Translations under genes and position numbers: made by a program
The notes under the pieces: generated by a model
Seen by the model: only the letters and a program-made list of their open reading frames with translations
Databases searched by the model: none
What the model was told of the DNA's origin: nothing
Origin: Arenicola marina
Taxonomy: Eukaryota; Annelida; Polychaeta; Arenicolidae
Direction of reading: 5' to 3'
NCBI GenBank assembly: GCA_964019135.1
Contig: OZ025248.1
Coordinates: forward strand, 42,773,670-42,837,669
Length of the DNA: 64,000 bases
Part shown: positions 34,640 to 47,800 of the stretch, one piece after another
Numbering within the stretch: the first letter of the stretch is position 1
Layout: every line of letters starts with the position of its first letter

Positions 34640-36120
34640 CCACCTACGTTACGCCTAATATGATGCCGTTCGCTCCTTATGGCTTCCACGCCAATTGTTT
34701 CAGCGCTGGAACGGGCACTCTCCATTCCCCCCACGCAGGACACGTCCAAGCATGACGTGCCGCGCCGGGGCTGTCAGCGACTAGGCCTATAGCTTCATAG
34801 ACACATGACTCACATATAGTCATAGTGGGTGTGGCACGTCTTGTGTGGTGCGGGGCATCAGACGTGGAGGGGAAGGTGGTTGGGAGGTGGATGGAAAGAA
34901 CAAAAAGTGGCATGAATGACATAGTGATTTACGGTAATGGGGTGAAGGCACTGGGGTTGATATATGAATATGGGGGAGAGAAAAGGGATGCGAGAATGGT
35001 TATTTATTAGGTGAAGGAACAGAGCGACGCAGACACGGATAAAAAAATATGGAACGGGAGAGACAGCATAGAGACACAAGCAGAGAGAAAGGAGTCGAGG
35101 TAGAGAGAGTGGTAGGGAGACAGATTGGCGTGCACTCTTGCCACAGGGGGGAGAACAAAAGGCATGCACACACAATACTGCGAGAAAAAGATCCTTGAAA
35201 AGACAGAATGGTTTAAAAGGAAGCAATCTGTTGTTGGCGAGGCAATAGCGCCGACTTGATGTGACCTGAGGTGGCGGGTCTCACACCGCAGCGGGGATTT
35301 GGGGGATATTGGTTTGTCCGGTGTCCCGAAGGGCTGACCGCTGTTGCCACGCCGCAACAGGTCCACGCCCCCGGGGGGCGAAGGCCGGGCCCCCCTCACC
35401 CGACCCCACGGCGACGTCGACTAGTTGATGCACCCAGGCGACACAAGCTAGGCGCAGAGCGGCGCACGATTGGTTCTAGAGGGGAGCGGACAAACGTGTC
35501 TCGCTGGGTGCACTCGATTCGACCGCGGGGTTTAATATAAAGGCTTCATGGAGATCAGATGTTTGGCGAGGGACAAGTACACACCCTTCACATACTCGTC
35601 GACGACAGGCGCGAGAAATACCACGAGGACAAAAGTGGAGCTTGAACACAATATAATATTTAGCTATGTAGAACTACCTATCTGACATTGCTGGAATAGC
35701 AGGGGTCATTTTGGCAGGGGATGTCTAGTGTCCAGTGTCGAATGTTTTTCAAAATTCTGTGTCGATATCGCTGTTTCATATCCTCAGTGTCGGAATTTGG
35801 GGGTCATTGTCGAATGTCGATATTCCCAATATGCATGTGTCGCGTGTTGCCATTTACCTCTTCCAGACCCATATTAGTTTAATAATATGGCTGTAGGACT
35901 GTACAGAGAGTACCTCCAGCCAACTTTGATGTGGCGCGGACAAGTAGGTTTTGTGACGTGTTAAGTTAGGTGATAACAGACCAGTAGGGAGGGCGGTTTA
36001 ACTGGTTATAGAGTGTCAAGCAGGGTATTGTGGGAGGCGTGGTGGGGTGAGGGAACATACGAGATTGTGTGAGGTGGTGGGGATGAGGGGCAGTGACATG
36101 CAAGAGGTAAACTTTCAGAA
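34640..36120. other. No confident gene; one GC-rich island
   Basis: Sequence at 35,260-35,530 is GC-rich with an open frame on each strand but no recognisable domain. A repeat with TGTCGAATGTCGATA motifs lies at 35,700-35,870 and loosely resembles 13,975-14,215. Confidence 0.4.
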
Positions 36121-36129
36121 TTAAATGAC

Positions 36130-36360
36130 GCTAACGTTAATGTGGTTCGTGCTGAAATTAAATGGATTATATCTGTGCTTTATGCCATATTTGTGCACAC
36201 GAAGTATTAACATTGGGCCAAGAAACCTCCGGGGACGATGAAATGGGTGTTGTGAAATTTGCCCCAAATGCAGATGCCAGTGTTCGAACCCACGACCTGT
36301 TGTTCTGCAGCCCCGCCTCTGCCACTGAAGTATCCCCATTCCAACATGTCCAATAGCCCT
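36130..36360 (-). mobile_element. SINE family A copy
   Basis: Minus strand: box B-like GGTTCGAACAC, then the family A body (TTCATCGTCCCCGGAGGTTT, CTTGGCCCAA) and GTGCACAAATATGGC. Head and body are in the same order as at 2696-2886, with many substitutions. Confidence 0.7.
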
Positions 36361-36790
36361 GTGGTGTTCAGGCCAAACGTTAAGAACGAAAATCAAAACA
36401 GTAGACACATACAGGACGGAGTAATCGATTCTACCCGACAAAAAGTGTAAGGATGAAGGAATTACCCATTAAGCCATCCATCTGTGATTGAGAGTTGTCA
36501 ATGACTGCTAATGTGACACAGATTGCTGCTGGGATCAACCTGGCGTCGACTGACGAACGAGATGAGGGTGGTGGATATGGCGAGCTTGTGTAACTGGCAT
36601 GGTGGGAGAGAGGTGAGAGAGCTGAGAGGAGAAGGAGAGGGAGGTGGACAAAGAAACCGACTTGGTGATTTGGGAAGACTGTCAGAGTCAAAGAGACAGA
36701 CTGATTTGACAGGATGTGAGAGAGAGAGAGAGGGGGAAAGGCACAAACTGAGACAGGGAAACAAAGTCAGAGTGAAAGAGACGACGAGAG

Positions 36791-37023
36791 TGATGTGCCA
36801 AGAGAGAAAGAGATACGGCGTAGTATGTGAAGAGAGCGGCCCACGCAGGAATATAGCAAGACAGTGATGTGCCAAGAGAGAAAGAGATACGGCGTAGTAT
36901 GTGAAGAGAGCGGCCCACGCAGGAATATAGCAAGACAGTGATGTGCACAGAGAGAAAGAGATACGGCGTAGTATGTGAAGAGAGCGGCCCACGCAGGAAT
37001 ATAGCAAGACAGTCGAAGCAGTG
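36791..37023. repeat. 74-bp tandem repeat, 3 copies
   Basis: Unit starts AGTGATGTGCCAAGAGAGAA and contains GCGGCCCACGCAGGAATATA. Copies are nearly identical, inside a wider GAGA-rich region (36,600-37,190). Confidence 0.9.
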
Positions 37024-37029
37024 ATGTGC

Positions 37030-38435
37030 ACAGAGAGAACGCCACACAGACAGAGCTATGGGAAAAGAGATCCAGAGACTTATAATGAAAGAAACAAATG
37101 CAGTGATATACGAGAATAGAGAGAAAGAGACACTGCGAGAGATAGACGGAAACTGCGAGAGAGAACGATGGAAAGAGAAAGAGACGTGAGAGACCCCATA
37201 TTATCCTTATTTAGAACTGATGCTGTTTCCTTCCGCCTACCCTGCGGTAATAGCAGGTCTCAAGGGTATAAATTGAACCGCAAACGAGTGGCAGACGATG
37301 GATTTGTACCCAGACTGCATGCAAATGGCAGCATCTAAGAAGGCCAGACTTGTCGAGCAAACGTAAATGACCCAATCATAGTAACACAGAGCACAGCATT
37401 CTTATTGGTTGCATATCAACCAGTCTCTTATCGTAATGGTTAACGGATAAGGCAGCGAATTAAATCTAGAAACGGAAAGGTAATTCGAAACCACGCGTCT
37501 TCCCATTTCCCTTTCATATTTCATTGCAGACCACGCGGCTTTGATAATGTTGTACGACTTCCCAATTCCCTGTCGTGTTTCATCATAGACCACGTGGCTT
37601 TGATACTGGCGTGTTGCTTCCCAATTCCCAGACTCCCATCACGTGTCACGTAACGACGAGATTACACGGTTTGACTGAATCGATCCTGTTTCAGCAACAT
37701 ATGACAATGCCAATAACATCTCTTTAAATTGGTAATCACACGACCCATACACAGGCGGGCGAACAGTTCCCGCACATACACACACCACGGATCGAGGTAA
37801 CGTAGAACCGCATGGAGTGCGTCAGTAAGCGAATCCTGCAGACGTAGTCGGGGGATTTATGTGACAAGACGGGACGAGACAAGACGTCGTGAGGGCCTTG
37901 TCTAGGTCGCCGCGGTAGCCAGCCTTATGGATATAAAGTGGGTCCATTAGTAAGGAGCCAACCTTTAATTGCCAGGGCCCACATGACTATATGTGCTGTA
38001 CCCCGAGCCTGAGCGCTTTGGCATTCAGCTGCGGCACGCGCCTGGCTGGTGGTCGTCATGGAAGGGGCAACGGCCCCGCTCCCCCAGCCTGCCATCCACT
38101 GACAGCCAACCAACCCACCTTACCCCGATTAACGCACACGACCCGCTTTTACTCTAAACAGGGGTAACCTTTTCGTTCTGCTGACGCGTGTTATCCCTAT
38201 CTTTGGGGTAGAATATACGCTATCCCTGCTCTCCAGACGTCGACTAGCTTGGACGCCCCGGCATCGATGTGTACATATGTGGCAGTGTCCATAACGTTAT
38301 CCAGAGGACATTATCCGTTCTACGCAGATTTGCGTACAATGTGATAATGACACATGGACACGCACGCACGCACGCTGATTTTTATCACAGCTATTAGTGA
38401 CTAACTAATGTAACTTACCGCTATTAACAGCAGTA
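37030..38435. other. No gene seen; short duplication
   Basis: A block of about 72 bp (GACCACG-GGCTTTGATA and CTTCCCAATTCCC) occurs twice at about 37,490-37,640. No coding exon recognised. Confidence 0.45.
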
Positions 38436-38439
38436 GCCA

Positions 38440-38892
38440 CTAATTGCTGCCTGGCAGACAAAAAGTGTTGCCTGCACCCTAATCTGATAGCTGCCTGGCA
38501 GGTAAAAAAGTGTTCCTTGCACGAACGGCAGTCTGGCAGGCATAAAGTGTTCCTTTCCCCCCATCTGATAGCTGTCTGACAGGTAAAAAAGTGTTCCTTT
38601 CACTAACGGCTGCCTAGCAGGCATGAAGTGTTCCTTTCCCCCCATCTGATGGATGTCTGGCAGGTATGGTAATGTGTTCCTTTCCGCCCATCTGATGGAT
38701 GCCCGGCAGGCACAGTGTTCCTTTCCCCCCATCTGATGGATGCCTGGCAGGCACAGTGTTCCTTGTCCCCCATCTGATGGATGCCTGGCAGGCACAAAGT
38801 GTTCCGTTCGCCCCATCTGATGGATGCCTGGCAGGCACAGTGTTCGTTTCCCCCCATTTGATGGATGCCTGGCAGGCACAAAGTGTTCTGTA
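38440..38892. repeat. Minisatellite of about 42-58 bp, some 9-10 copies
   Basis: Unit built on GGATGCCTGGCAGGCACA, GTGTTCCTTTCCCCCCATCT and GAT. Left copies are longer and more diverged, right copies uniform. Open frames on both strands are repeat shadows. Confidence 0.9.
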
Positions 38893-40445
38893 AAGCCATT
38901 AGGCGACTGACAACGATGCCGTACATAATGTAGACGAGGTCTCCCCTTGGAGGCGGTGCCACACGAGCCGCCTACGTTAACCTCTACCTCTCGCCGCTGC
39001 CAGGTGCCCCACCCCCACCCAACCCCCGGTCCTCAATAGACGGTGGTCGAAGCCCCACATACAGCGCCGGCTAAAAGAGCGCTGGGTTGTGGCAACGAAG
39101 GAGTGGATTGCTTCCGGCAAGCTAAAGTCGAATGGCCCGACGGCTCGTCTCTGGACGAGATCCGTCATTAAAGCAGACATTGGCTGGACTCATAGTAAAT
39201 CTGGGCGTTATAACTGCAATCAAGTCCTTGCGATTGTCTAATGATGTCCCTCATAGTATTAAAGTCATGGAGATCACCAGGCGTCAACAGGCGAAATAAA
39301 CTCGGTTACTACGGGGTTCATATATGAGGTATTTTCTTCCGTTAGGGCGTTGTTATTAAATTGTGTGATTATCATATCTCTCGTAGTCACAAATCGGATC
39401 GGTCGGTCGGCAGAACATAAAACCCCAAAAATTGCTGACAGAAGTACCTTCTTTTTACAACTCTCGCAGTCTTGCCCATGCTGTTGTCAGCACCTCGACC
39501 GTTGCATTTATTATGAATTATGAAGCTTGTTAACGCCTAAGAGCCAACCGTAACCCTGTTGTTGCCTCGGGTCGGTCCCCCAGGATGAAGGGGGGTATGC
39601 AGCGGTGGGGGTGTGCCTCCCAGGCCATATGGAGTGAGCGAAAACCAGGCGAGAGAAAATATTTTGGTGACAAAATGGCATTCAAATTGGATACTGACAG
39701 TCGTGCAGCGTACATGTATAATAGGGCAAAGGACCAGCTGATTGAGATATTCGAGCGGAAATCACGAGAATATGGGGGGAAAATAGGCAGCATTTTCTTT
39801 CCTTGAGGATGGAGAAAAATTATCAGTCTCAGATGGGCACATTGAGAGGAAATGTAGGTTTTTTTCCCGCGGAAAGAGACAACAGGCGAAAGAGGGGACA
39901 TTTGGACACATGTATGTGTATAACTATCTATATGTAGTTAGGCATCGGTCGCCTCGTCTAATAATTGGTCGCAAAAGAGTCATCCAAATAGCATGTTTTC
40001 CTTCTCGGATCGGTACCGTAAATGTCGGTAGGTCGGCACATGAGAAAATACAATTTAAAAACTGGTGAGGTCTATCGCGGGAGAGTGATTTACGAACTTG
40101 AAACCTGTCTTCGTTTTACGTCATAATACAGTTCTTTAATTTCCATCGGTGACATTGTTGTGGAATAATAGAATATAAACAGGTCAAATGACACAATAAG
40201 GCGTAAACAAACTGAATGAAGCCTCATAATATAAATTATTTATGTATATTATACATGTATTAACATATCATCGAGTTATGTTTTTAGGGGAAGGTTGAGG
40301 TGGAAGGTAGATGAGGGGAGTTTTTGACAGACGATATCTGACTATATCCCTATATTAAAGCGTCATTAATTAAGGTATCCATTGTTATCCAAATATTAAT
40401 TTATACAGAATATTTTCGATATCACCTCACTACATCACTACATCA
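38893..40445. other. No confident gene
   Basis: An open plus-strand segment at 39,585-39,806 has mixed composition (KLDTDSRAAYMYNRAKDQL) that could be coding, but there is no clear splice pair or family. AT-rich unique sequence otherwise. Confidence 0.35.
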
Positions 40446-40479
40446 CTACATCAGCCGGGCGTCGTCGAGGAGGTCGTCT

Positions 40480-43259
40480 TCAGTGGGGAGACGTGGACCG
40501 AGGTGACTGTCGCGGTGCGGGGCGCCCCTCGCGACTGGGCGGCCAGGCGGGAGACACACGGGAACTCTTCGAACCCGCAGACAATCCCTGCCGCCAGGTG
40601 GCGCTGGCCGGACTTCCTCTGCGACTGTCTTGGCCTGACGTCACGAGGGGGGCGCCGTACAGACTCGGTACGTGATGAGCAGACAGCGTGCGGCGGCGCT
40701 CCACGGGAACCCCGACACGAGGGGTCCTCTTGGCGCTAGCAGTGGGACAAACAAACAGTCAATGCCAGGAACAAGCAACGGATACACAGAAGTGACGTGT
40801 TTATTTGCTTTTAAGGTAGTATGCTACATTTCAAAACTTACGGTAAAAGATTGTGAATTTTTCACCAGATACATCTGCATATATGCTTATTACAACGCAG
40901 TAATAAAAAAAAAGTCGTTTTCAGGCTACTTTTTCCAAAAAGTGAAGTGGAAGCACCCCACCCCCCTATTACAATTTAATATGGCGGCCCATGGGAGTTT
41001 CAGATATTTTCACTTATCTTTTATTGTAAAAACAAAACAAGACGGTAAAACATCCTGATTTATGCAAAAGGAGTACTTTGTTATGTACTTAGAAGAATAA
41101 TACAATAATATTGATATGTTTTCGACCTGGTTTTTTTGCAATGTGAGCTTGAACCGCCTCACCTGAACCCGCTATTGAACTCAGCATTGTCACTAATGGA
41201 ATTTACGGCATAAAAAAAAACGCGAAACAAAATTGGCCAAACGTATTGATATTTTTAGTTTATACTATATCCTGTTATGTACATTTTATTAATATTTAGA
41301 TTTCGTAGCGAAAAAATGCTCGAAAAGTCGAAAAACGCCCATATATAAGTTGCATTCGCTACGTGGCGCCACGGTCATCCCGCGTACTACCTTAAAGAAG
41401 TCCATTTGGAGTTACCAGGTGAATTTAACTTATGGCCACATTCCTCAGAGTATAGGGCAAGCTCTCCATGCGGCCAATACAAATAGACTGGCAGACGTAG
41501 CATTTATATAAAGGCGACATCTGTAGGTTGATCTGACTTGACAATGCCCTTCAAAGCTATATAGTGTAAGATAAAACAGGTAAATGTTCAGTGTACTTAC
41601 CAGAGTTTTAACCATATCCTGGGTACGAGACAGGGTATGAGAATAATGCAGCCAACGACCACAATGAGCAGTCCCCACCAAGGCAAGACGACTGGAAAGA
41701 GACAGGCATGAGAATGATGCAGCCCACGTCAACGGGGAGACGACTAGAACAACACGCATTGTTATCTAAAATACCTTAACATTGTTTACATCAAAGAATC
41801 GGTACATTAGTACAAATGTGCTATTTCATCATATTGAATATATTTCTGAAGAGTGATTCTTATAAGCGTTCGCTCCGTATCTCATATGACTACTGAATGT
41901 CAAACATGTCTACGTGCGTCTAACATGGCCATAGTGAAAATGATTCTCCTATTTATACATCATTTCTCACTATATCTGGTTTGAGCCAGAAAACAGGTTA
42001 CACACTTTTCGAAGTATTTGCTTAATATATAATAGCCCTTCACAGCCCCCACGCCGGTGAATACCAGGCACGTCAGAAGCGAGGGTGGGGGGGTGGGGGG
42101 GGGGGGCACCACAACTTCAATGGCTGCACGGTAACACAGGTAATATCGACTTTATTGGCTGGTTAATTAATAAGGCTATTGATATTTACCCGAGTAGTAA
42201 TCAACACAGGTTGGTCCACTTGAGCTCCAGTCCCCGGTGGCGAGGCAAGTGAGGGTATCTTCACCCCCCACCTGGTCGTACTTGGGCCGACAGATGAGCC
42301 TGTAGGTGGCCCCGGGGGAGAAGGGCCCCAGGGCGGCTGTATCCAGGGCGTACTGGCTCTCAGACAGCTGGGGGAGGCCACAGTCAGCTGTAAGGACAAC
42401 ACGCGTGCATGTACTGCGCGGTTAGGGACGCCCAAAACAGGGTGCATTATAACAAGTCGGACATGAGGTTGGAAGGTGGGCGGGGGTGGGGGAGGGGGTT
42501 ATATATTAGTAAGAGGCTAAAATAGCAAGCGGAGGTGTATCTTATTGCCACTTTAATCGAGATAGGACCCAATAGTGCTGGCTTGGACCAGCTTTCGTAT
42601 CAGAGATGTGAAGTCACATAGTAGCTAAATGGTAGCTTTGCCTCGTGGAACGGATCTGTACACATTATACGACCTACATGTATTTCTGTGTTACCTCTTA
42701 AAAAATGGAGAACTGTGTATTCATATACAATGTCTTAAATTTAAGTGACAAACAACGTGAACGATGCCCACATCTTGATAATATAGCACTGCGAACGCCA
42801 CTTTTACGCGCTACAATTTTTACATAATATGTCTCTAAAAGCATCTCCTTTCACTTCTGGTATGCTGCAGCCTTGTCTTTACGCGCTAAGGACCTCAATA
42901 AACGGCTTTCAGATAAAACTTTCACAACGTTTCTAAGGGAGAATATGCTGTATAAACAGCTTTAACATAATCATGTTATGGCCTATGGTAGTTGTGGGGG
43001 AGGGGGGGGGGGGGCTCATGGTTTGGTGTGTACATATACATTAACCTGAAGGTCTGGCCTCGCTTTGTGTCGTGGACCGAAGCCAGGTCTCCGTGAAAGA
43101 AAAGAAAAATAAAATGTGACAAAAGGTAACATAAATAATATATTCTAGTCACAGTTGTCGCCAGCACTCACCCGTGGTGGTGGCCAGCACCAGCGACAGG
43201 ACCAGTAGGCAGAGAAAGCATGCCCGTCTCTGGCCCCACGTACCAATGGCAGTTTCCAT
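40480..43259 (-). CDS. Single-sushi (CCP) type I membrane protein, complete, 210 aa
   Basis: Exons in transcript order: 43172-43259, 42190-42387, 41601-41691, 40480-40735; 633 nt. All sites are GT-AG and phases are 1, 1, 2. Residues 1-29 form a signal peptide (basic GQRRA, then CLLVLSLVLA). The sushi exon (phase 1-1) carries DCGLP, LICRPKY, LTCLATGDW and GPTCV: four Cys and the Trp in order. The third exon starts VLPWW then about 20 hydrophobic residues (GLLIVVVGCIILIPCLV) and a basic PRIWLK. The tail of about 84 residues is Arg/Ser/Pro-rich (VERRRTL, SPRSTSPH at the end) with SP/RS sites. Layout, phases and the PWW entry to the membrane match the sushi gene about 15 kb away on the same strand, so the two look like a duplicated pair; the tails differ completely. 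A receptor or surface regulator is likely; ligand unknown. Confidence 0.85.
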
Positions 43260-44890
43260 TGCTGACCGGCACGCTGTCTCCGATACTTTGTCAGTCAATG
43301 CTACTGCCGTGAAGTTAATAGCTGGATGCTTATAGACCTGCAGAACAACTGAAGACCGCGACTTCTTCGTCGTATCACAAGAAACACGTTAATGAACCCA
43401 ACATAAGGCGAATAATGCGATCCAAGTTTGTCACGCATAGACTTTGCGTAGTTACAGTTCACCTGACAATTAGGCCAACAGGAGCAATAAGTGGGTTTTT
43501 GTTTTTGGCAATACGTAATCCCAGATTATGTAAGGTACTATACTCACGCCAGGTATAGATCCACCCAGGCTGTCAATCATTCATTGCCGCCACTATAGCT
43601 TTTGTCTAATTATGAGGCGGAAAAGGTCCGACAAAGTAGTCGACAAACAATGCATCGTATCACTTTCTTGTCAGTTTCAGATATGAATACTTTTCACTTG
43701 TATCTACCATCAGCTGCGATTGTCAATTCCATGCTAACGATTAGGCAAAAATGGGCACACAAGCGTGGGCGGGGCTTAGTGTCGGAGTACGAATCCGTCT
43801 ATTGTCGGTATGGCAAGACCAGTAGTTTTGATGGATCATCCGCTAGAGGTTAAACATAGAGGTATAAAGTAAATGGAGTTTTCCGATCCAATCGGTCTGC
43901 CAACAACATATCTGGCGTCAACACAAATCTTGACCGAGAAACATTGTTTTAATTTCTTGGCTTTTAGACGCACTAACTGGAGCGAGTCGAGGGAGAGTTA
44001 ACCACCGCCGCCGTCGCGACAACCAGTGATGCGTGGCGACAGACGCGCGCAGGCAGCAACACCCTTTTCCCAGGTCAAGCCGAGTCAAACGTGCCGGAAC
44101 ACATTCGTTTTATGTTGGAATACGGATTAAAACAAGGTTATTTGACTTTGCGATCGTCCCGGTTTATACGTACATATGTGACGTCGCACGAAAGTGCAAG
44201 CCAGTCAACCGATTAATTCTTTAGCTACAAATTTACAAAATTAGGCAAAAATTTCCAAGGCCTGAATATATTTCACATACTACCGGCAGAAATAACTTCT
44301 GAGCGTGTCTAGACAGTGAAAATGTAGCACTCCTATGTGTGCAAGAATCCTTGAAAGGGGGGGCCAAATAAAAAAAATTGACTACCGGGGTGGCGGGCAC
44401 GGGGGGACACAGATATACTTTAGGGTCTGAAAGGGGGGGGGGGGGCGTGTGCCCCCCCGCCCTGGACACGCTCATGCCTTTTATATTACATGCATTGCCT
44501 AATTAATTATTGTCTTATAACTTTTCTCCAGAATAAAGTGCAATTAAAAGACCCTAAAACTGTCATGACCCCAAACCCACCTAAACCCTCACTAATAAAT
44601 GACTGTTGATGCCAAGTCAGAACGGTAAAATCAAAAGGCCCCCCCGCTGTAGTGGGGTCAGAAGGACTCTGTGCTGCTGCAAGCAGGGCGGGGGCGTCAG
44701 AATGGTCTCTGCTGTAAGGGAATCAGAAGGGATCCCTTAGTGTAAGTTATCACAAGAGCCCCGTGCTGTAAGGGAATCCCTTATTGTATGGGTAAAATCA
44801 GAAGAATCCGTTATTGTAAGGTAAAATCAGAAGGGCCGTGCATTGTAAGGGAATCAGAAGGGTCCTGCATTGTAAGGGTGTCTGAAGGGG
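43260..44890. other. Upstream of sushi gene 2, no further gene seen
   Basis: A 28-base segment at 43,761-43,788 (starting AAGCGTGGGCGGGGCTTAGT) recurs exactly at 62,399, so both lie in dispersed repeats. A G-rich segment lies at 44,350-44,450. No TATA box could be placed with confidence. Confidence 0.4.
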
Positions 44891-47800
44891 TCCTGCATTG
44901 TAAGGGTGTCTGAAAGGCCGGCTATTGTAATGGAATCAGAAGGGTCCTGCATTGTAAGGGGATCAGAAGGGTCCTGCATTGTAAGGGAATCAGAAAGGTC
45001 CTGCATTGTAAGGGGATCAGAAGGTCCTGCATTGTAAGGGTGTCTGAAAGGCCGGCTATTGTAATGGGATCAGAAGGGTCCTGCATTGTAAGGGTGTCTG
45101 AAAGGCCGGCTATTGTAATGGGATCAGAAGGGTCCTGCATTGTAAGGGAATCAGAAGGGTCCTGCATTGTAAGGGGATCAGAAGGTTCCTGCATTGTAAG
45201 GGGATCAGAAGGGTCCTGCATTGTAAGGGGATCAGAAGGGTCCTGCATTGTAAGGGGATCAGAAGGTTCCTGCATTGTAAGGGGATCAGAAGGGTCCTGC
45301 ATTGTAAGGGTGCCTGAAGGGCCGGCTATTGTAAGGGAATCAGAAGGGTCCTGCATTGTAAGGGGATCAGAAGGGTCCTGCATTGTAAGGCAATCAAAAG
45401 GATCCTGCATTGTAATGGAATCAGAAGGGTCCTGCATTGTAAGGGAATCAGAAGGGTCCTGCGTTGTAATGAAATCAGAAGGGTCCTGCATTGTAAGGCA
45501 ATCAGAAGGGTCCTGCATTGTAAGGGAATCAGAACGGTCCTGCATTGTAAGGGGATCAGAAGGGTCCTGCATTGTAAGGGGATCGGAATGTGTCCTGCAT
45601 TGTAAGGGGATCAGAAGGGTCCTGCATTGTAAAGCAATCAGAAGGGTCCTGCATTGTATAGGGGATCAGAATGGTCCTGCATTGTAAAGGGATCAGAATG
45701 TGTCCTGCATTGTAAGGGGATCAGAAGGGTCCTGCATTGTATGGGGATCTGAATGTGTCCTGCATTGTAAGGGGATCAGAATGGTCCTGCATTGTAAGGG
45801 AATCAGAAGGGTCCTGCATTGTAATGGAATCAAAAGGATCCTGCATTGTAAGGGAATCAGAAGGGTCCTGCATTGTAAGGGAATCAGAAGGGTCCTGCAT
45901 TGTAAGGGTATCAGAAGGGTCCTGCATTGTGAGGGGATCAGAAGGGTCCTGCATTGTAAGGGGATCAGAACGTGTCCTGCATTGTAAGGGGATCAGAAGG
46001 GTCCTGCATTGTAAGGGGATCAGAATGTGTCCTGCATTGTAAGGGAATCAGAAGGGTCCTGCATTGTAAGGGGATCAGAAGGGTCCTGCATTGTAAGGGA
46101 ATCAGAAGGGTCCTGCATTGTAAGGGAATCAGAAGGGTCCTGCATTGTAAGGGGATCAGAAGGGTCCTGCATTGTAAGGGAATCAGAAGGGTCCTGCATT
46201 GTAAGGGGATCAGAAGGGTCCTGCATTGTAAGGGAATCAGAAGGGTCCTGCATTGTAAGGGAATCAGAAGGGTCCTGCATTGTAAGGGGATCAGAAGGGT
46301 CCTGCATTGTAAGGGAATCAGAAGGGTCCTGCATTGTAAGGGGATCAGAAGGGTCCTGCATTGTAAGGGAATCAGAAGGGTCCTGCATTGTAAGGGGATC
46401 AGAATGGTCCTGCATTGTAAGGGAATCAGAAAGGTATGGCCTGCATTGTAAGGGGATCAGAAGGGTCCTGCATTGTAAGGGAATCAGAAAGGTAGGACAT
46501 TCATTGTAAGGGGATCAGAAGGGTCCTGCATTGTAAGGGAATCAGAAGGGTCCTGCATTGTAAGGGGATCAGAATGGTCCTGCATTGTAAGGGAATCAGA
46601 AAGGTATGGCCTGCATTGTAAGGGAATCAGAAGGGTCCTGCATTGTAAGGGAATCAGAAGGGTCCTGCATTGTAAGGGAATCAGAAGGGTCCTGCATTGT
46701 AAGGGGATCAGAAGGGTCCTGCATTGTAAGGGTATCAGAAGGGTCCTGCATTGTAAGGGGACCAGAATGGTCCTGTATTTTAAGGGAATCAGAATGGTCC
46801 TGCATTGTGAGGGAATCAGAAAGGTACGGCATGCATTGTAAGGGGATCAGAAGGGTCCTGCATTGTAAGGGAATCAGAAGGGTCCTGCATTGTAAGGGAA
46901 TCAGAAGGGTCCTGCATTGTAAGGGGATCAGAAGGGTCCTGCATTGTAAGGGTATCAGAAGGGTCCTGCATTGTAAGGGGACCAGAATGGTCCTGTATTG
47001 TAAGGGGATCAGAATGGTCCTGCATTGTGAGGGAATCAGAAAGGTACGGCATGCATTGTAAAGGGATCAGAAGGGTCCTGCATTGTAAGGGTATGAGAAG
47101 GGTCCTGCATTGTATGGGAATATGAAAGGGTCCTGCATTGTAAGGGGATCAGAAGGGTCCTGCATTGTAAGGGAATCAGAAGGGTCCTGCATTGTAAGGG
47201 AATCAGAAGGGTCCTGCATTGTAAGGGAATCAGAAGGGTCCTGCATTGTAATTGGATCAGAATGGTCCTGCATTGTAAGCGGATCAGAATGGTCCTGCAT
47301 TGTAAGGGAATCAGAAGGGTCCTGTGTTGTAATGGAATCACAAGGGTCCTGCATTGTAAGGGGATCAGAAAGGTACGGCCTGCATTGTAAGGGGATCAGA
47401 AGGGTCCTGCATTGTAAGGGAATCAGAAGGGTCCTGCATTGTAAGGGGATCAGAAGGGTCCTGCATTGTAAGGGAATCAGAAGGGTCCTGCATTGTAAGG
47501 GGATCAGAAGGGTCCTGCATTGTAAGGGGATCAGAAGGGTCCTGCATTGTAAGGGAATCAGAAGGGTTCTGCATTGTAAGGGGATCAGAAGGGTCCTGCA
47601 TTGTAAGGGAATCAGAAGGGTCCTGCATTGTAAGGGGATCAGAAGGGTCCTGCATTGTAAGGGAATCAGAAGGGTCCTGCATTGTAAGGGAATCAGAAGG
47701 GTCCTGCATTGTAAGGCAATCAAAAGGGTCCTGCATTGTAAGGGAATCAGAAGGGTCCTGCATTGTAAGGGGATCAGAAGGGTCCTGCATTGTAAGGGAA

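Noticed and set aside
34186..34755. Ala/Val-rich and His/Arg-rich ORFs
   Set aside because: Encoded by GGT/GGC triplet repeats; no unique sequence inside.
40453..40675. Plus-strand exon reading (acceptor CATCAG, donor TCG/GTACGT)
   Set aside because: The minus-strand reading fits better: strong acceptor at 40,736, phase matching the transmembrane exon, and a natural stop completing sushi gene 2.
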